A stretch of 64,000 nt of DNA from Amycolatopsis deserti (lineage in GTDB: Bacteria; Actinomycetota; Actinomycetes; Mycobacteriales; Pseudonocardiaceae). Each line of letters begins with the position of its first letter. The stretch's first letter is position 1. Of the stretch, positions 21,934 to 30,492 are shown one piece after another. Below the pieces are notes generated by a model. The model searched no databases. It saw only the letters and a list, made by a program, of their open reading frames with translations, and was not told the DNA's origin. Where the stretch lies: positions 281,421 to 345,420 of the forward strand of contig NZ_BNAU01000008.1 of NCBI RefSeq assembly GCF_014653945.1. Direction: 5' to 3'. Made by a program: the position numbers and the translations under genes.

Positions 21934-23751
21934 TCACGACAGGTGGTGCACCTCCTGCAGCCCGTACACCGGCGTCGGGATCCCCTCGTACCGCGCCTTC
22001 AGCTGCAGCGCCAGGTACAGCGAGTAGTGCCGCGACTGGTGCAGGTTCCCGCCGTGGAACCACAACCCGGGTTGCCGCGTGGGCTTCCACATGTTCCGCT
22101 GCTCGCCCTCCCACGGGCCGGGGTCCTTCGTCGTCCCCGAGCCCAGGCCCCAGCACTTGCCGACGCGGTCGGCCATCTCCTGCCCGGCGATGTCGGCGAC
22201 CCACCCGTTCATCGACCCGTACCCGGTCGCGTACACCACCAGGTCGGCCTTCAGCTCCGTGCCGTCGGAGAGCACCACGGCGTCCCGCGTCAGGTGGTCG
22301 ACCTGCCCGCGCACCAGCTTGATGTCACCATTGGCGACCAGCTCGGACGCGCCGACGTCGATGTAGTAGCCGGACCCGCGCCGCAGGTACTTCATGAACA
22401 GCCCGGACCCGTCGTCGCCCCAGTCGTGCAGGAAACCGGCCTTCTCCAGGCGGTCGTAGAAGTCCGCGTCACGCTGCTTGATCCGCTCGTACACCGGGAT
22501 CTGGAACTGGTGCATGATCCGGTAGGGCAGCGACGCGAACACCATGTCGGCCTTGTCGGTGGTCATCCCGTTCGCCACCGCGCGCTCGGAGTACAGGTCG
22601 CCCAGGCCGATCTCCATCAGCGAGTCCGACTTCACCACGTGCGTCGAGGACCGCTGCACCATCGTCACGTCCGCGCCGTGCTCCCACAGCGCCGCGCAGA
22701 TGTCGTGGGCCGAGTTGTTCGACCCGATCACCACGGCCTTCTTGCCGGCGTAGGCGTCCGGCCCCGGGTGTTGCGAAGAGTGGTGCTGGTCGCCTTCGAA
22801 GACATCCATCCCGGGGAACGACGGGATGTTCGGTTTGCCCGACATGCCGGTGGCGAACACGAGCTGTTTCGGCGTCAGCACCACGGTTTCACCCGCACGG
22901 TCGACGGTGACCGTCCACTGTGCCGTCTCCTCGTCGTAGGACGCCGACTTCACCTCCGACCGCGTCCAGTACGGCACGTCCATCACCCGGGTGTACATCT
23001 CCAGCCAGTCCGCGATCTTGTCCTTCGGCGCGAACACCGGCCAGTTGTCCGGGAACGGCAGGTAGGGCAGGTGGTCGTACCACACCGGGTCGTGCAGGCA
23101 CAGGCTCTTGTACCGCTTGCGCCACTGGTCGCCGGGACGCTCGTGCCGGTCCAGCACCAGCGCCGGCACCCCGAGCTGCCGCAGCCGCGCGCCGAGCGCG
23201 ATGCCGCCCTGCCCGCCGCCGATCACCACCACGTAGGGCTGGCGCTCGTAGCCCAATTCGGTGTTCTCCAGCTCGCGTTCCTCGGCCCACGACCGGCGGC
23301 CCCGGATGACACCGTGCCGCACGCCCTTCTGCCGGCGTTCGCGCTGCGGCTCCTCGAAGCCCTTCAGCTCACGCAGGCTCGTCAGGAACGTCCAGGCCCC
23401 CTCGTCGGTGAGCCGCAGGTGGCCCTTGCCGCGGCCGGTGGCGGTCTCGAACTCCAGCCACGCCTCGACGACACCGTCGGCCTCGGTGGGGGTTTCGGTG
23501 GTGCGGAAGCCCGACGGATCGGTGCCGTCCAGGCAGGCGGACAGCATGTCGGCGACGCCCTCGCGGCCCTCGACGGTCTTGATGTTCCAGGTGAACGCCA
23601 CCAGGTCACGCCAGAAGCTGTCGACCGCGAACAGGCCGGCCGCCGCTTCGACGTCGCGGGCCGCGAGCGCGGCCTCGAACCGCTCCAGCCAGGCGTCGAC
23701 GCGCGCCTGCGGTGACCGCGCCGGCGCCTCCCGGTCGATCGTCTGTGTCAT
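21934..23751 (-). CDS. FMO-type flavin monooxygenase with N-terminal NTF2-like domain, 605 aa
   Basis: The first about 140 residues form an NTF2/SnoaL-like domain (WLERFEAALAARDVEAAAGL, FWRDLVAFTW), and the rest is a flavin-containing monooxygenase: FAD motif VVIGGGQGGIALG near residue 173, the second nucleotide motif VVIGSNNSAHDI, and the fingerprint VFEGDQHHSSQ between them. The ATG at 23751 has GGAGGAG upstream. It is transcribed away from a GAF-domain regulator gene, its likely activator. FMO proteins oxidise N or S atoms or carry out Baeyer-Villiger reactions; the N-terminal fusion recurs in actinomycetes but its role is unknown to me. Confidence 0.88.
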   Translation of the reverse strand: MTQTIDREAPARSPQARVDAWLERFEAALAARDVEAAAGLFAVDSFWRDLVAFTWNIKTVEGREGVADMLSACLDGTDPSGFRTTETPTEADGVVEAWLEFETATGRGKGHLRLTDEGAWTFLTSLRELKGFEEPQRERRQKGVRHGVIRGRRSWAEERELENTELGYERQPYVVVIGGGQGGIALGARLRQLGVPALVLDRHERPGDQWRKRYKSLCLHDPVWYDHLPYLPFPDNWPVFAPKDKIADWLEMYTRVMDVPYWTRSEVKSASYDEETAQWTVTVDRAGETVVLTPKQLVFATGMSGKPNIPSFPGMDVFEGDQHHSSQHPGPDAYAGKKAVVIGSNNSAHDICAALWEHGADVTMVQRSSTHVVKSDSLMEIGLGDLYSERAVANGMTTDKADMVFASLPYRIMHQFQIPVYERIKQRDADFYDRLEKAGFLHDWGDDGSGLFMKYLRRGSGYYIDVGASELVANGDIKLVRGQVDHLTRDAVVLSDGTELKADLVVYATGYGSMNGWVADIAGQEMADRVGKCWGLGSGTTKDPGPWEGEQRNMWKPTRQPGLWFHGGNLHQSRHYSLYLALQLKARYEGIPTPVYGLQEVHHLS

Positions 23752-23812
23752 CGCCACTCCTCCTCGCCGTTGGGGATGTAACACCGATCACAGCCGTCCG
23801 GCGGGGTGGCCG

Positions 23813-23835
23813 GCAACGGTTGCAGCGAATTGCAC
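23813..23835. promoter_or_regulatory. Repeated TTGCA-type motifs in the FMO/regulator divergent gap
   Basis: GCAAC-G-GTTGC (23813-23823) is a perfect 11-bp inverted repeat, and TTGCA occurs again at 23831-23835, in the 148-bp gap between the FMO gene and the GAF regulator gene. Its location suggests a binding site for that regulator; the motif is short. Confidence 0.35.
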
Positions 23836-23899
23836 GTCTTGGCGCGGGCGTGAGCGGGACCTATGCTCGATCGTCGACGCAGTGGTGCGGAGGTGGAGC

Positions 23900-25066
23900 G
23901 TGAGCGTGCCCGGCGCAGTCCCGCCGGGCTGTAGCCTGCCCGCCTACGCCCGCGACCTGATCCGCATGCACGACGCCGTCATCGCCGGCGGCCGCCCGCC
24001 GCTGCGCCCGCGCGACGTCGTCTCCCGGTCCTGGTCGCGCGTGATCGGGCTCGGGCTGAAGGCCGACGGCCTCAACGCGCGCGACTGGCTGAGCGAGGAC
24101 GAGCTGGCCCGGCGGCGGGAGAACTCGCCGCTGCGCGACGCGGTCGGCGACCTCAAGCAGGTGCTCGGCGCGATGCCGCACGTGCTGCTGGTGGTCACCG
24201 ACGCCGACGGCGTCATCCTGTGGCGCGAGGGCACGCCGGGTGTGCGGCGCCGCGCCGACGAGCTGGGGTTCTTCGAGGGCGCGGAGTGGACCGAGGAGCG
24301 CGTCGGCACCAACGCGATCGGCACCGCGCTGGCCGAGGCCGCCCCGGTCGAACTGCTCGCGGGCGAGCACTTCGAGCAGAACCAGCACCCGTGGTACTGC
24401 ACCGCGTCCCCGGTGCACGACCCGCGCACCGGCGAACTGCTCGGCGTGATCGACGTCAGCGGCCCCGCGCTCACCCTGCACCCGGCGATCGGGGCGCTGG
24501 TGGAGACCGGACGGCGGCTCGCCGAGGCGCAGATCTGGCGCTGGCACCAGCGGCGGCTCGACCGGTTGCGCCAGGTGGGTGAACCGCTGCTGGCCACCGG
24601 CCCCGCGCTGCTGGTCGACGACGACGGCTGGGTCGCGGCCGGAGCGGGTGTGTCGGTGGGTGACCGCATCGCCGCGCCGTCGGCGGGGGAGCCGATCGCG
24701 GTGCCCGGGCTCGGCGCGTGCCTGCCCGAGCGGCTGGCCGAGGGCTGGCTGATCCGCCCGGCCGGGCCGGACCGGCGCGTGACGCTCGACCTGGACCTGA
24801 CGCACACGCCGCTGCTGACGCTGCAGGGCGGCGACACGGGCTGGCGGCGCAAGGTGACGCGCCGCCACACGGAAATCCTGGTGCTGCTGCACCGCGCCGG
24901 CCCCGCCGGGCTGTCGGCGGAGGCGCTGAGCCGCGCGCTGTACGGCGACGCCGAGCACGTCGTCACGGTGCGCGCGGAGGTCTCCCGCCTGCGGCGGCTG
25001 CTTGGCGCGCTGGTGGACACGCGCCCGTACCGGCTGGCCGAGGGCGTGCGGATGACGGTGCGCTGA
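23900..25066 (+). CDS. GAF-domain regulator with C-terminal winged helix, 388 aa
   Basis: The N-terminal half resembles the sensory part of NtrC-type activators of the AcoR group (RSWSRVIGLGL near residue 40; a GAF domain with WTEERVGTNAIGTALAE near 130-150 and ENQHPWYCTASPVHDP-like text, here NQHPWYCTASPVHDP, near 170). There is no AAA+ ATPase domain; instead the C-terminus is a winged helix (HRAGPAGLSAEALSRAL, TVRAEVSRLRRLLGAL). So it works with ordinary sigma factors. GGAGG precedes the GTG start. It is divergent from the FMO gene and probably controls it. Confidence 0.85.
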   Translation: MSVPGAVPPGCSLPAYARDLIRMHDAVIAGGRPPLRPRDVVSRSWSRVIGLGLKADGLNARDWLSEDELARRRENSPLRDAVGDLKQVLGAMPHVLLVVTDADGVILWREGTPGVRRRADELGFFEGAEWTEERVGTNAIGTALAEAAPVELLAGEHFEQNQHPWYCTASPVHDPRTGELLGVIDVSGPALTLHPAIGALVETGRRLAEAQIWRWHQRRLDRLRQVGEPLLATGPALLVDDDGWVAAGAGVSVGDRIAAPSAGEPIAVPGLGACLPERLAEGWLIRPAGPDRRVTLDLDLTHTPLLTLQGGDTGWRRKVTRRHTEILVLLHRAGPAGLSAEALSRALYGDAEHVVTVRAEVSRLRRLLGALVDTRPYRLAEGVRMTVR

Positions 25067-25103
25067 CCGATTCCTTTCCGGCTCCCCGCGAGTCGGTACC
25101 GGT

Positions 25104-25514
25104 ATGAGATTGCCCGAAACCATCCACCACCTCGTCGGCGAGCCGCACTTCGCGATCGTCGCGACCAGCAACCCCGACGGCCACCCCCAGTCGTCCGTCG
25201 TCTTCGTCAAGTGCGACGACGATGACACGATCGTGTTCAGCACGGTCCGCGGGCGCCGGAAGACCCGCAACCTCGAGCGCGACCCGCGGCTGAGCCTCCT
25301 CGTCGTGTCCAGGGTGACCGGCCACTACGCCGAGATCCGCGGCCGTGTGGAGATCACCGCCGACCCTGGCAAGGAGCTGCCGGTGGTCATGTACCGGCTC
25401 TACATGGACGGTCGGCAACCGCCGCCGGAACCGGACGCCGAGCGCGTGATCGTGCGGATCTTCCCGGACAAGGTGACCGTGTTCCCGCCTGCCGTGGTGA
25501 GGCAGAGTGCTTGA
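25104..25514 (+). CDS. PPOX-class (F420-type) oxidoreductase family protein, 136 aa
   Basis: A split-barrel flavin/deazaflavin-binding protein: FAIVATSNPDGHPQSSVVF at the N-terminus, then RGRRKTRNLERDPRLSLLVV, the pattern of PPOX-class F420-dependent proteins of actinomycetes. It may reduce a small substrate or bind biliverdin, which sequence cannot settle. The stop overlaps the sigma factor's start region by 8 bp, coupling their translation. Confidence 0.85.
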   Translation: MRLPETIHHLVGEPHFAIVATSNPDGHPQSSVVFVKCDDDDTIVFSTVRGRRKTRNLERDPRLSLLVVSRVTGHYAEIRGRVEITADPGKELPVVMYRLYMDGRQPPPEPDAERVIVRIFPDKVTVFPPAVVRQSA

Positions 25515-26490
25515 GGTGGACCCGACCGGCGACTTCGCCCGGATGGCCGAGCCGTTCCGCGCCGAGCTGCTGGCGCACTGCTACCGGATGCTCGGCTCGC
25601 GCGACGACGCCGAGGACCTGGTGCAGGAAACGTACCTGCGCGCGTGGCGGTCCTTCGGCGCGTTCGAGGGGCGGGCGTCGGTGCGGACGTGGCTGTACCG
25701 GATCGCCACGAACGCGTGCCTGACGGCGTTGCGGGGCCGCGCTCGCCGGGTCTTGCCGTCCGGGCTGGCCCCGCCGTCGGACGACCCGGCCGGGCCGATC
25801 GGCGAGGCCCCGGGAGTGGAGTGGCTCCAGCCGTTCCCGGCCGACCCCGCTGCCGTGGCCGAGTCGCGGGCGGGGATGCGGCTGGCGCTGATCGCGAGCC
25901 TGCAGGTGCTGCCGCCGCGGCAGCGGGCGGTGCTGATCCTGCGGGACGTGCTGGCGTTTCCGGCCGCCGAGGTCGCCGGGATGCTCGACCTGAGCGTCGC
26001 GGCGGTGAAGAGCGCACTGCAGCGCGCGCGGGCGAGCCTGGCCGATCTGGACGCGCACGACGAGCTGGTGGAACCGTCCGCGCCGGAGGCCCGCGCGCTG
26101 CTGGAGCAGTACATGACGGCGTTCGAGAACGCCGACACGGCCCTGCTGGAACGCGTGCTGCGCCAGGACGCCGCCCTGGAGATGGTGGGCACGCCGACGT
26201 GGTTCGCCGGGATCCGCACCTGCCTGCCGTTCATCGCGACCCCCGCGGTGATCGGCAACCCCGGCGAGTGGCGCATGCTGGCGACGACCGCGAACAACCA
26301 GCCGGCGGCCGTGGCGTACCGGCTGGCCGGGGGCGCGTACCGCGCGTTCGGCCTCGCGGTCCTCACGGTGACCGCCACGGGCATCGCGAAGATCACCGTC
26401 TTCGGTGAACCGTCCCTGGTGCGGCGCTTCGGCTTCCCGGACGTCCTCCCGCCGAGGCCCGTTCCCCGGCACACTGGGAGCCCTCGGTGA
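25507..26490 (+). CDS. ECF sigma factor with C-terminal SnoaL-like domain, 327 aa
   Basis: Region 2 is at about residues 15-85 (LGSRDDAEDLVQETYLRAWR, TWLYRIATNACLTALR) and region 4 at about 135-190 (LPPRQRAVLILRDVLAFPAA, SVAAVKSALQRARASL). About 120 more residues form an NTF2/SnoaL-like domain, as in the actinobacterial SigG-like (TIGR02960-type) group, where the tail replaces a separate anti-sigma factor in controlling activity. Start is the GTG at 25507 or 25516, both at the end of the PPOX gene. The hydrolase downstream is probably part of the same unit. Confidence 0.88.
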   Translation: MLEVDPTGDFARMAEPFRAELLAHCYRMLGSRDDAEDLVQETYLRAWRSFGAFEGRASVRTWLYRIATNACLTALRGRARRVLPSGLAPPSDDPAGPIGEAPGVEWLQPFPADPAAVAESRAGMRLALIASLQVLPPRQRAVLILRDVLAFPAAEVAGMLDLSVAAVKSALQRARASLADLDAHDELVEPSAPEARALLEQYMTAFENADTALLERVLRQDAALEMVGTPTWFAGIRTCLPFIATPAVIGNPGEWRMLATTANNQPAAVAYRLAGGAYRAFGLAVLTVTATGIAKITVFGEPSLVRRFGFPDVLPPRPVPRHTGSPR

Positions 26491-26501
26491 AGGAGGACGG
26501 C

Positions 26502-27302
26502 ATGCGGACAGTGACCTCGGCGGACGGCACGACCATCGCCTACGAACGAGACGGCAGCGGGCCGCTCGTGGTGTTCCTCGGCGGTGCCTTCAACGACCGG
26601 ACGGCGTGCGCGCCGGTCGCGGAGGCGTTGCGGGACCGGTACACCGTGGTGTGCGTGGACCGGCGCGGGCGCGGCGACAGCGGCGATGCCATCCCGCCGC
26701 ACGAGGCCGGGGCCTACCAGGTCCAGCGTGAGGTCGCGGACCTGGACGCGGTGATCGCGGCCGAGGGCGGGCCGGCCGCGGTGTTCGGCTTCTCCTCCGG
26801 CGGCATCCTCGCGCTGCACGCCGCCGTCGCCGGATCGGCGGTCACCCGGCTCGCGCTGTACGAACCGCCGTTCGCGCTCGGCGGGCTGGCCGGCTCGGCC
26901 AAGGACCTGCCGGGGAAGCTCGCCGCCCTGGTCGCCGAGGGCAGGCGCGGGGACGCGGTGGCGACGATGCAGATCGAGGGCATCGGGCTGCCGCCGGAGT
27001 CGGTCGAGCAGATCCGGCGCTCCCCGATGTGGCCGGGGCTGGAGGCGGTCGCGCAGAGCCTGGTCTACGACGCGAAGCTGACCGCCGCGCCCAACCTGCC
27101 CACGGACGCCATGCGCGCGCTCGACCGGGAGGTGCTCGTCCTCAGCGGCAGCGAGACCTGGCCGGGCCTGCGTTCCGCCGCCCAGGCTTTGCCCGCCCAG
27201 CTCGCCCGGGCCAGGTACGCCGAGGTGCCGGGCGGCGCCGGCCACGGCATCCCCGCGGAGGCGACGGCGAAGGTGCTCGACGAGTTCTTCGGCGGAAAAT
27301 GA
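26502..27302 (+). CDS. Alpha/beta hydrolase, 266 aa
   Basis: The fold is shown by the alternating N-terminal strands, FGFSSGGILALHAAV with the nucleophile serine near residue 98, and the late GGAGHGIP with the catalytic histidine. The ATG at 26502 is preceded by AAGGAGG; a GTG at 26487 in the same frame overlaps the sigma stop and is less likely. It lies 11 bp after the SnoaL-tailed sigma gene, a pairing that suggests one stress or detoxification function. No sign of a lipase-type lid or signal peptide. Confidence 0.83.
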   Translation: MRTVTSADGTTIAYERDGSGPLVVFLGGAFNDRTACAPVAEALRDRYTVVCVDRRGRGDSGDAIPPHEAGAYQVQREVADLDAVIAAEGGPAAVFGFSSGGILALHAAVAGSAVTRLALYEPPFALGGLAGSAKDLPGKLAALVAEGRRGDAVATMQIEGIGLPPESVEQIRRSPMWPGLEAVAQSLVYDAKLTAAPNLPTDAMRALDREVLVLSGSETWPGLRSAAQALPAQLARARYAEVPGGAGHGIPAEATAKVLDEFFGGK

Positions 27303-27339
27303 CGGGCACGGCCGCGGCGCCGCACGCTACCGTCCGGCC

Positions 27340-28068
27340 ATGGACGACGGCTACTTCGGCGAGGACGTCGCCGCGACCTACGACGAGTCGGAGGCGTCCG
27401 AGTTCGAGCCCGCCGTGGTGGAATCGACCGTCGGGTTCCTCGCCGGGCTGGCCGGCGACGGTGCGGCCCTCGAGCTCGGCATCGGCACCGGCCGGATCGC
27501 GTTGCCGCTGGCGGCCCGCGGCGTGCCGGTGCACGGCATCGACCTCTCCCGCGCCATGGTGGCCCGGCTGCGTGCCAAACCGGGCGGCGACGCGATCGGC
27601 GTGACCATCGGCGACTTCGCGACGACCACCGTGCCGGGGAAGTTCACGGTCGCCTACCTGGTGTTCAACACGATCATGAACCTGACCACCCAGGCGGAGC
27701 AGGTCGCGTGCTTCCGCAACGCCGCCGCGCACCTCGAACCCGGCGGGTGTTTCGTCGTCGAGGTCGGGGTGCCCGCGCTGCGGCAGCTCCCGCCGGGCCA
27801 GACCGTCGTGCCGTTCCGCGTCGGCGCGACGAGCTGGGCCTACGACGTCTACGACGTGGCCACGCAGGCGATGAGCTCGAACTACGTGGACGTCACCGGC
27901 GGCCGCGGCGCGTTCCGGTCGATCCCGTTCCGCTACGTGTGGCCCTCCGAGCTGGACCTGATGGCCGAGCTGGCCGGGATGCGGCTGCGGGAGCGGTGGG
28001 CGGGCTGGGCGCGCGAGCCGTTCACCGGGGAGAGCCGCAAGCACGTCTCGGTATGGCAGAAGCCGTGA
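27340..28068 (+). CDS. Class I SAM-dependent methyltransferase, 242 aa
   Basis: The SAM-binding motif I LELGIGTGRIALPLAARG lies at about residues 45-62, followed by the acidic GIDLSRAMV (motif II) and GDFATTTV (motif III-like). The C-terminal third has a substrate-binding beta region (FRSIPFRYVWPSELDLM). Length is complete. It follows the hydrolase by 37 bp and may belong to the same transcript. The small acidic gene on the opposite strand ends 1 bp away. Acceptor substrate unknown. Confidence 0.85.
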   Translation: MDDGYFGEDVAATYDESEASEFEPAVVESTVGFLAGLAGDGAALELGIGTGRIALPLAARGVPVHGIDLSRAMVARLRAKPGGDAIGVTIGDFATTTVPGKFTVAYLVFNTIMNLTTQAEQVACFRNAAAHLEPGGCFVVEVGVPALRQLPPGQTVVPFRVGATSWAYDVYDVATQAMSSNYVDVTGGRGAFRSIPFRYVWPSELDLMAELAGMRLRERWAGWAREPFTGESRKHVSVWQKP

Positions 28069-28069
28069 C

Positions 28070-28294
28070 TCACTCGCCGCGCATCGAGCGGCGGATCTCC
28101 TCCAGCTTGTCCCGCGCGGCGCGGTCCCGGTCGGCCAGCTTCTCCTCGAACTCCGCCGCCTCCGGGGTCTCGCCCGCCAGCTCGGTCGACCCGAGCGCCG
28201 TGGCGAAGCGGTTTTCGATGCGGTCGCGCACGAAGTCGAAGCTCGGCACGCCGGATTCGGTGTAGTCGCCCTCGGGCGTGGTCTCGTCGGACAT
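28070..28294 (-). CDS. Small acidic helical protein, 74 aa
   Basis: Starts at the ATG at 28294 with GAGAGGGGA upstream. It has an acidic N-terminal tail (MSDETTPEGDYTESGVPSF), then a highly charged helix-rich region ending EEIRRSMRGE, suggestive of a coiled coil. No named domain is recognised. It is convergent with the methyltransferase gene and divergent from the VOC gene. The good ribosome-binding site and balanced composition support it as a real gene. Confidence 0.65.
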   Translation of the reverse strand: MSDETTPEGDYTESGVPSFDFVRDRIENRFATALGSTELAGETPEAAEFEEKLADRDRAARDKLEEIRRSMRGE

Positions 28295-28416
28295 GGTGTC
28301 CCCTCTCGTCGGTCTCCCCATTGTGCGCTCGATCGGCCGGCGGCGGGGCTGCGTCTACTGTGGACCTGCCCGGTCCGGGGCCGGAAATTGTCGGTGGTGC
28401 CGGTTAGCCTTCCCGC

Positions 28417-28794
28417 ATGCTGGATCATCTTGGAGTTCAGGTGGCCGACGTCGAGGCGTCCGCCGCCCTGTATCAGCGTGTGTTCGCCCCGATCGGGTTG
28501 CGGGAGGCGATGCGGTTCCCGGCGGGGGACGATGTGGTGGTGGGCATGGCCGGGCCGGAGGGGCAGCCGGAGTTCTGGCTCAGTTCCGCCCGCGGCGGTG
28601 AGACACGCGAACTGCACGTGGCCTTCCGGGCACCCGACCGGGACGCGGTGGACGCCGTGCACGCCGCGGCGGTCGACGCGGGTGTCGAGGTGCTGCACGA
28701 GCCGCGCGAGTGGCCGGAGTACCACCCGGGCTACTACGCGGTGTTCCTGCGCGACCCCGACGGCCACAACGTGGAGGCGGTGCACCACGGCTGA
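28417..28794 (+). CDS. VOC (glyoxalase/dioxygenase-fold) protein, 125 aa
   Basis: Two beta-alpha-beta-beta-beta halves typical of the vicinal oxygen chelate superfamily: HLGVQVADVEASAALYQRVF at the start and YYAVFLRDPDGHNVEAVHH at the end, with putative metal ligands His near residue 4, His near the middle (RELHVAF) and Glu at the end. Could be a glyoxalase I-like, bleomycin-resistance-like or dioxygenase protein. Single gene with no obvious partner. Confidence 0.82.
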   Translation: MLDHLGVQVADVEASAALYQRVFAPIGLREAMRFPAGDDVVVGMAGPEGQPEFWLSSARGGETRELHVAFRAPDRDAVDAVHAAAVDAGVEVLHEPREWPEYHPGYYAVFLRDPDGHNVEAVHHG

Positions 28795-29065
28795 GGTTCA
28801 CCCGGTCATCGCCACGCCTCCAGGGTCGTGCACCAGGCCCGCCATCGGGCCGTGCGGGACGTTGCTGCTCGTGGCCTGCGAACTCGCCTCGCGCCAACGG
28901 CGAACCTGCCGCTGGGTACTGATCGGTTCGTCCACAGTGGACTGGTCAGGGCCACCTCGAGGTCGGCGTGCGGAGCAGGGGCCCGTGGCCCGGTTCAGGG
29001 GCTAGCGCAATTCGGAGATTGGGATATGCTCTTCGGCTAGTGAAACCCAATGAAGTCGAGGTCTC
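28795..29065. other. Intergenic, no gene seen
   Basis: About 270 bp. The right end is less GC-rich and holds ATTGGG and CCCAAT motifs about 23 bp apart (near 29014-29051), probably part of the promoter region of the SMP-30 gene. Nothing else can be supported. Confidence 0.4.
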
Positions 29066-29929
29066 ATGATCGGTTCCGAGCGCAGCCCGGTGCTGTGCCA
29101 GGCGGAGTGCGTGAGCACCGCCGTCAGCGAACTCGGCGAGTCGCCGCTGTGGGATCCCGCCGGGGTCCTGTACTGGGTCGACATTCCCGGCCTGCGGTTG
29201 CACAACGTGACGCCGTCGGGGTCGGGGATCTCGGTCGGCCTGGACACCCGGGTCAGCGCGGTCGAACTAGGGCCCGGCGACCTGCTGGCGGTCACCGAAC
29301 GCGGTCTGGCGTGGCTCGACCCGCGTTCGGGCCGGACGTCGCCGATCATCGAGTTGCCGCTCGAGGCGGGCGCGCGCATGAACGACGCCGCGATCGACCC
29401 GCGCGGGCGGTGCTGGGCCGGCTCGGCCACCCACGACGGCCGCCGGATCGGGGCGCTGTTCTGCGTCGCCGGGCGCAGTGTCGCGGTGGCGGTGCGGGGG
29501 CTGGGGATGTCGAACGGGCTGGACTGGTCACCCGACGGGGACGTGCTCTACCACGTCGACACGGCGGCGGGGGAAATCGCGGCGTGGCGCTACCGCCCGG
29601 CGACCGGCGAGGTGTCGGGACGGCGGGTGCTGCGGCGCGTGTCGCCGCGGGTGGGGCTGCCGGACGGGTTGACCGTGGACGCGCAGGGATGCTTGTGGGT
29701 GGCGATCTGGGGCGCCGGGCAGGTCTGGCGCTTGGACCCGGTGTCGGGCGACCGCCTCACGACGGTCGACGTGCCTGCGGCCTGCCCGACGAGCTGCGCC
29801 TTCGGCGGGCCGGACCTGGACGAGCTGTACGTGACGAGCGCCAGGCAGGACGGCGAGGGCGGCCTGTTGTACCGAGCGGAGGTCGGCGTCCGGGGGCTGC
29901 CGCCGCGCCGTTTCGTGGAGGGCTTCTGA
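29066..29929 (+). CDS. SMP-30/gluconolactonase-like lactonase, 287 aa
   Basis: Six-bladed beta-propeller lactonase. The metal-site residues are in ELGESPLWDP (Glu near 25), GARMNDAAIDPRGRCWAG (Asn and Asp near 105), SNGLDWSPDG and LPDGLTVDAQGCLWVA (Asp near 200). These enzymes open sugar lactones such as gluconolactone or galactarolactone to acids. Since the next locus degrades glucarate and galactarate, opening an aldarolactone is an attractive but unproven role. The ATG has GAGG 8 bp upstream. Repeats derived from its 3' end follow. Confidence 0.87.
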   Translation: MIGSERSPVLCQAECVSTAVSELGESPLWDPAGVLYWVDIPGLRLHNVTPSGSGISVGLDTRVSAVELGPGDLLAVTERGLAWLDPRSGRTSPIIELPLEAGARMNDAAIDPRGRCWAGSATHDGRRIGALFCVAGRSVAVAVRGLGMSNGLDWSPDGDVLYHVDTAAGEIAAWRYRPATGEVSGRRVLRRVSPRVGLPDGLTVDAQGCLWVAIWGAGQVWRLDPVSGDRLTTVDVPAACPTSCAFGGPDLDELYVTSARQDGEGGLLYRAEVGVRGLPPRRFVEGF

Positions 29930-30106
29930 CAGGAGGATCGCTGCGCGCCAGCGGCGGGGGACGGTTTCTGACGGGAGGATTCCCGCGGCCCGGCGGCGGG
30001 GACGGTTTCTGACGGGAGGTGGGCCGGAAGAATTCCCGCGGCCCGGCGGCGGGGATGGCCGCCGGGTGGTGGGGCCGGGAGGATTCCCGCGGCCCGGTGG
30101 CGGGGA
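29924..30106. repeat. Imperfect tandem repeats after the SMP-30 gene
   Basis: TTCTGACGGGAGG-type units occur at 29924 (covering the stop codon), 29966 and 30007, about 41-42 bp apart. A 24-bp core beginning ATTCCCGCGGCCCGG recurs at 29979, 30032 and 30083 with at most one change. The tract looks like local amplification of the gene's end. The following sequence to 30492 holds a hairpin (30146-30152 with 30158-30164) and no gene I can support. Confidence 0.7.
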
Positions 30107-30145
30107 TGGCCGCCGGGTGGTGGGGCCGGAGGCTGGTGCGGCGAC

Positions 30146-30164
30146 GGCAGCCGAGGGGGCTGCC
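30146..30164. terminator. Hairpin between SMP-30 and glucarate dehydratase genes
   Basis: GGCAGCC (30146-30152) pairs with GGCTGCC (30158-30164) across GAGGG. It lies in a 560-bp gap between convergent genes and could end either transcript. Confidence 0.35.
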
Positions 30165-30373
30165 GCCCCCGCCGTCGAGGCTTCTCCGGGCTGGTGGCGC
30201 GGACCGGCCCGGAGAAGCCCGCGCGCGGACAACCGCGCTGACGGTACCCCGGCAGCACCCGGGCGCGGCGGCGTAGCCCGCGCGGGAATCCGGCCGTGGG
30301 CGGCTGCTCACGTCGGGGGAGCACCTGCCCGGGAGGCGCCGTGCGAAGTCCGCTCGCGCTCAGGGGGGCGAGG

Positions 30374-30424
30374 AAGCCCCTGACGGGACCCAGCCCGGAA
30401 AGCCCCTGACGGGACCCAGCCCGG
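30374..30424. repeat. 26-bp tandem duplication
   Basis: A 25-base sequence beginning AAGCCCCTGACGGGACCCAG occurs identically at 30374-30398 and 30400-30424. It is in the non-coding gap before the 3' end of glucarate dehydratase. Confidence 0.7.
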
Positions 30425-30492
30425 GGGAGACTCCGCACGCCTGGGAAGCCCCCGGCGAAGCCCACGCAGCCCCGCCCAAGGCCGGCCGCCTC

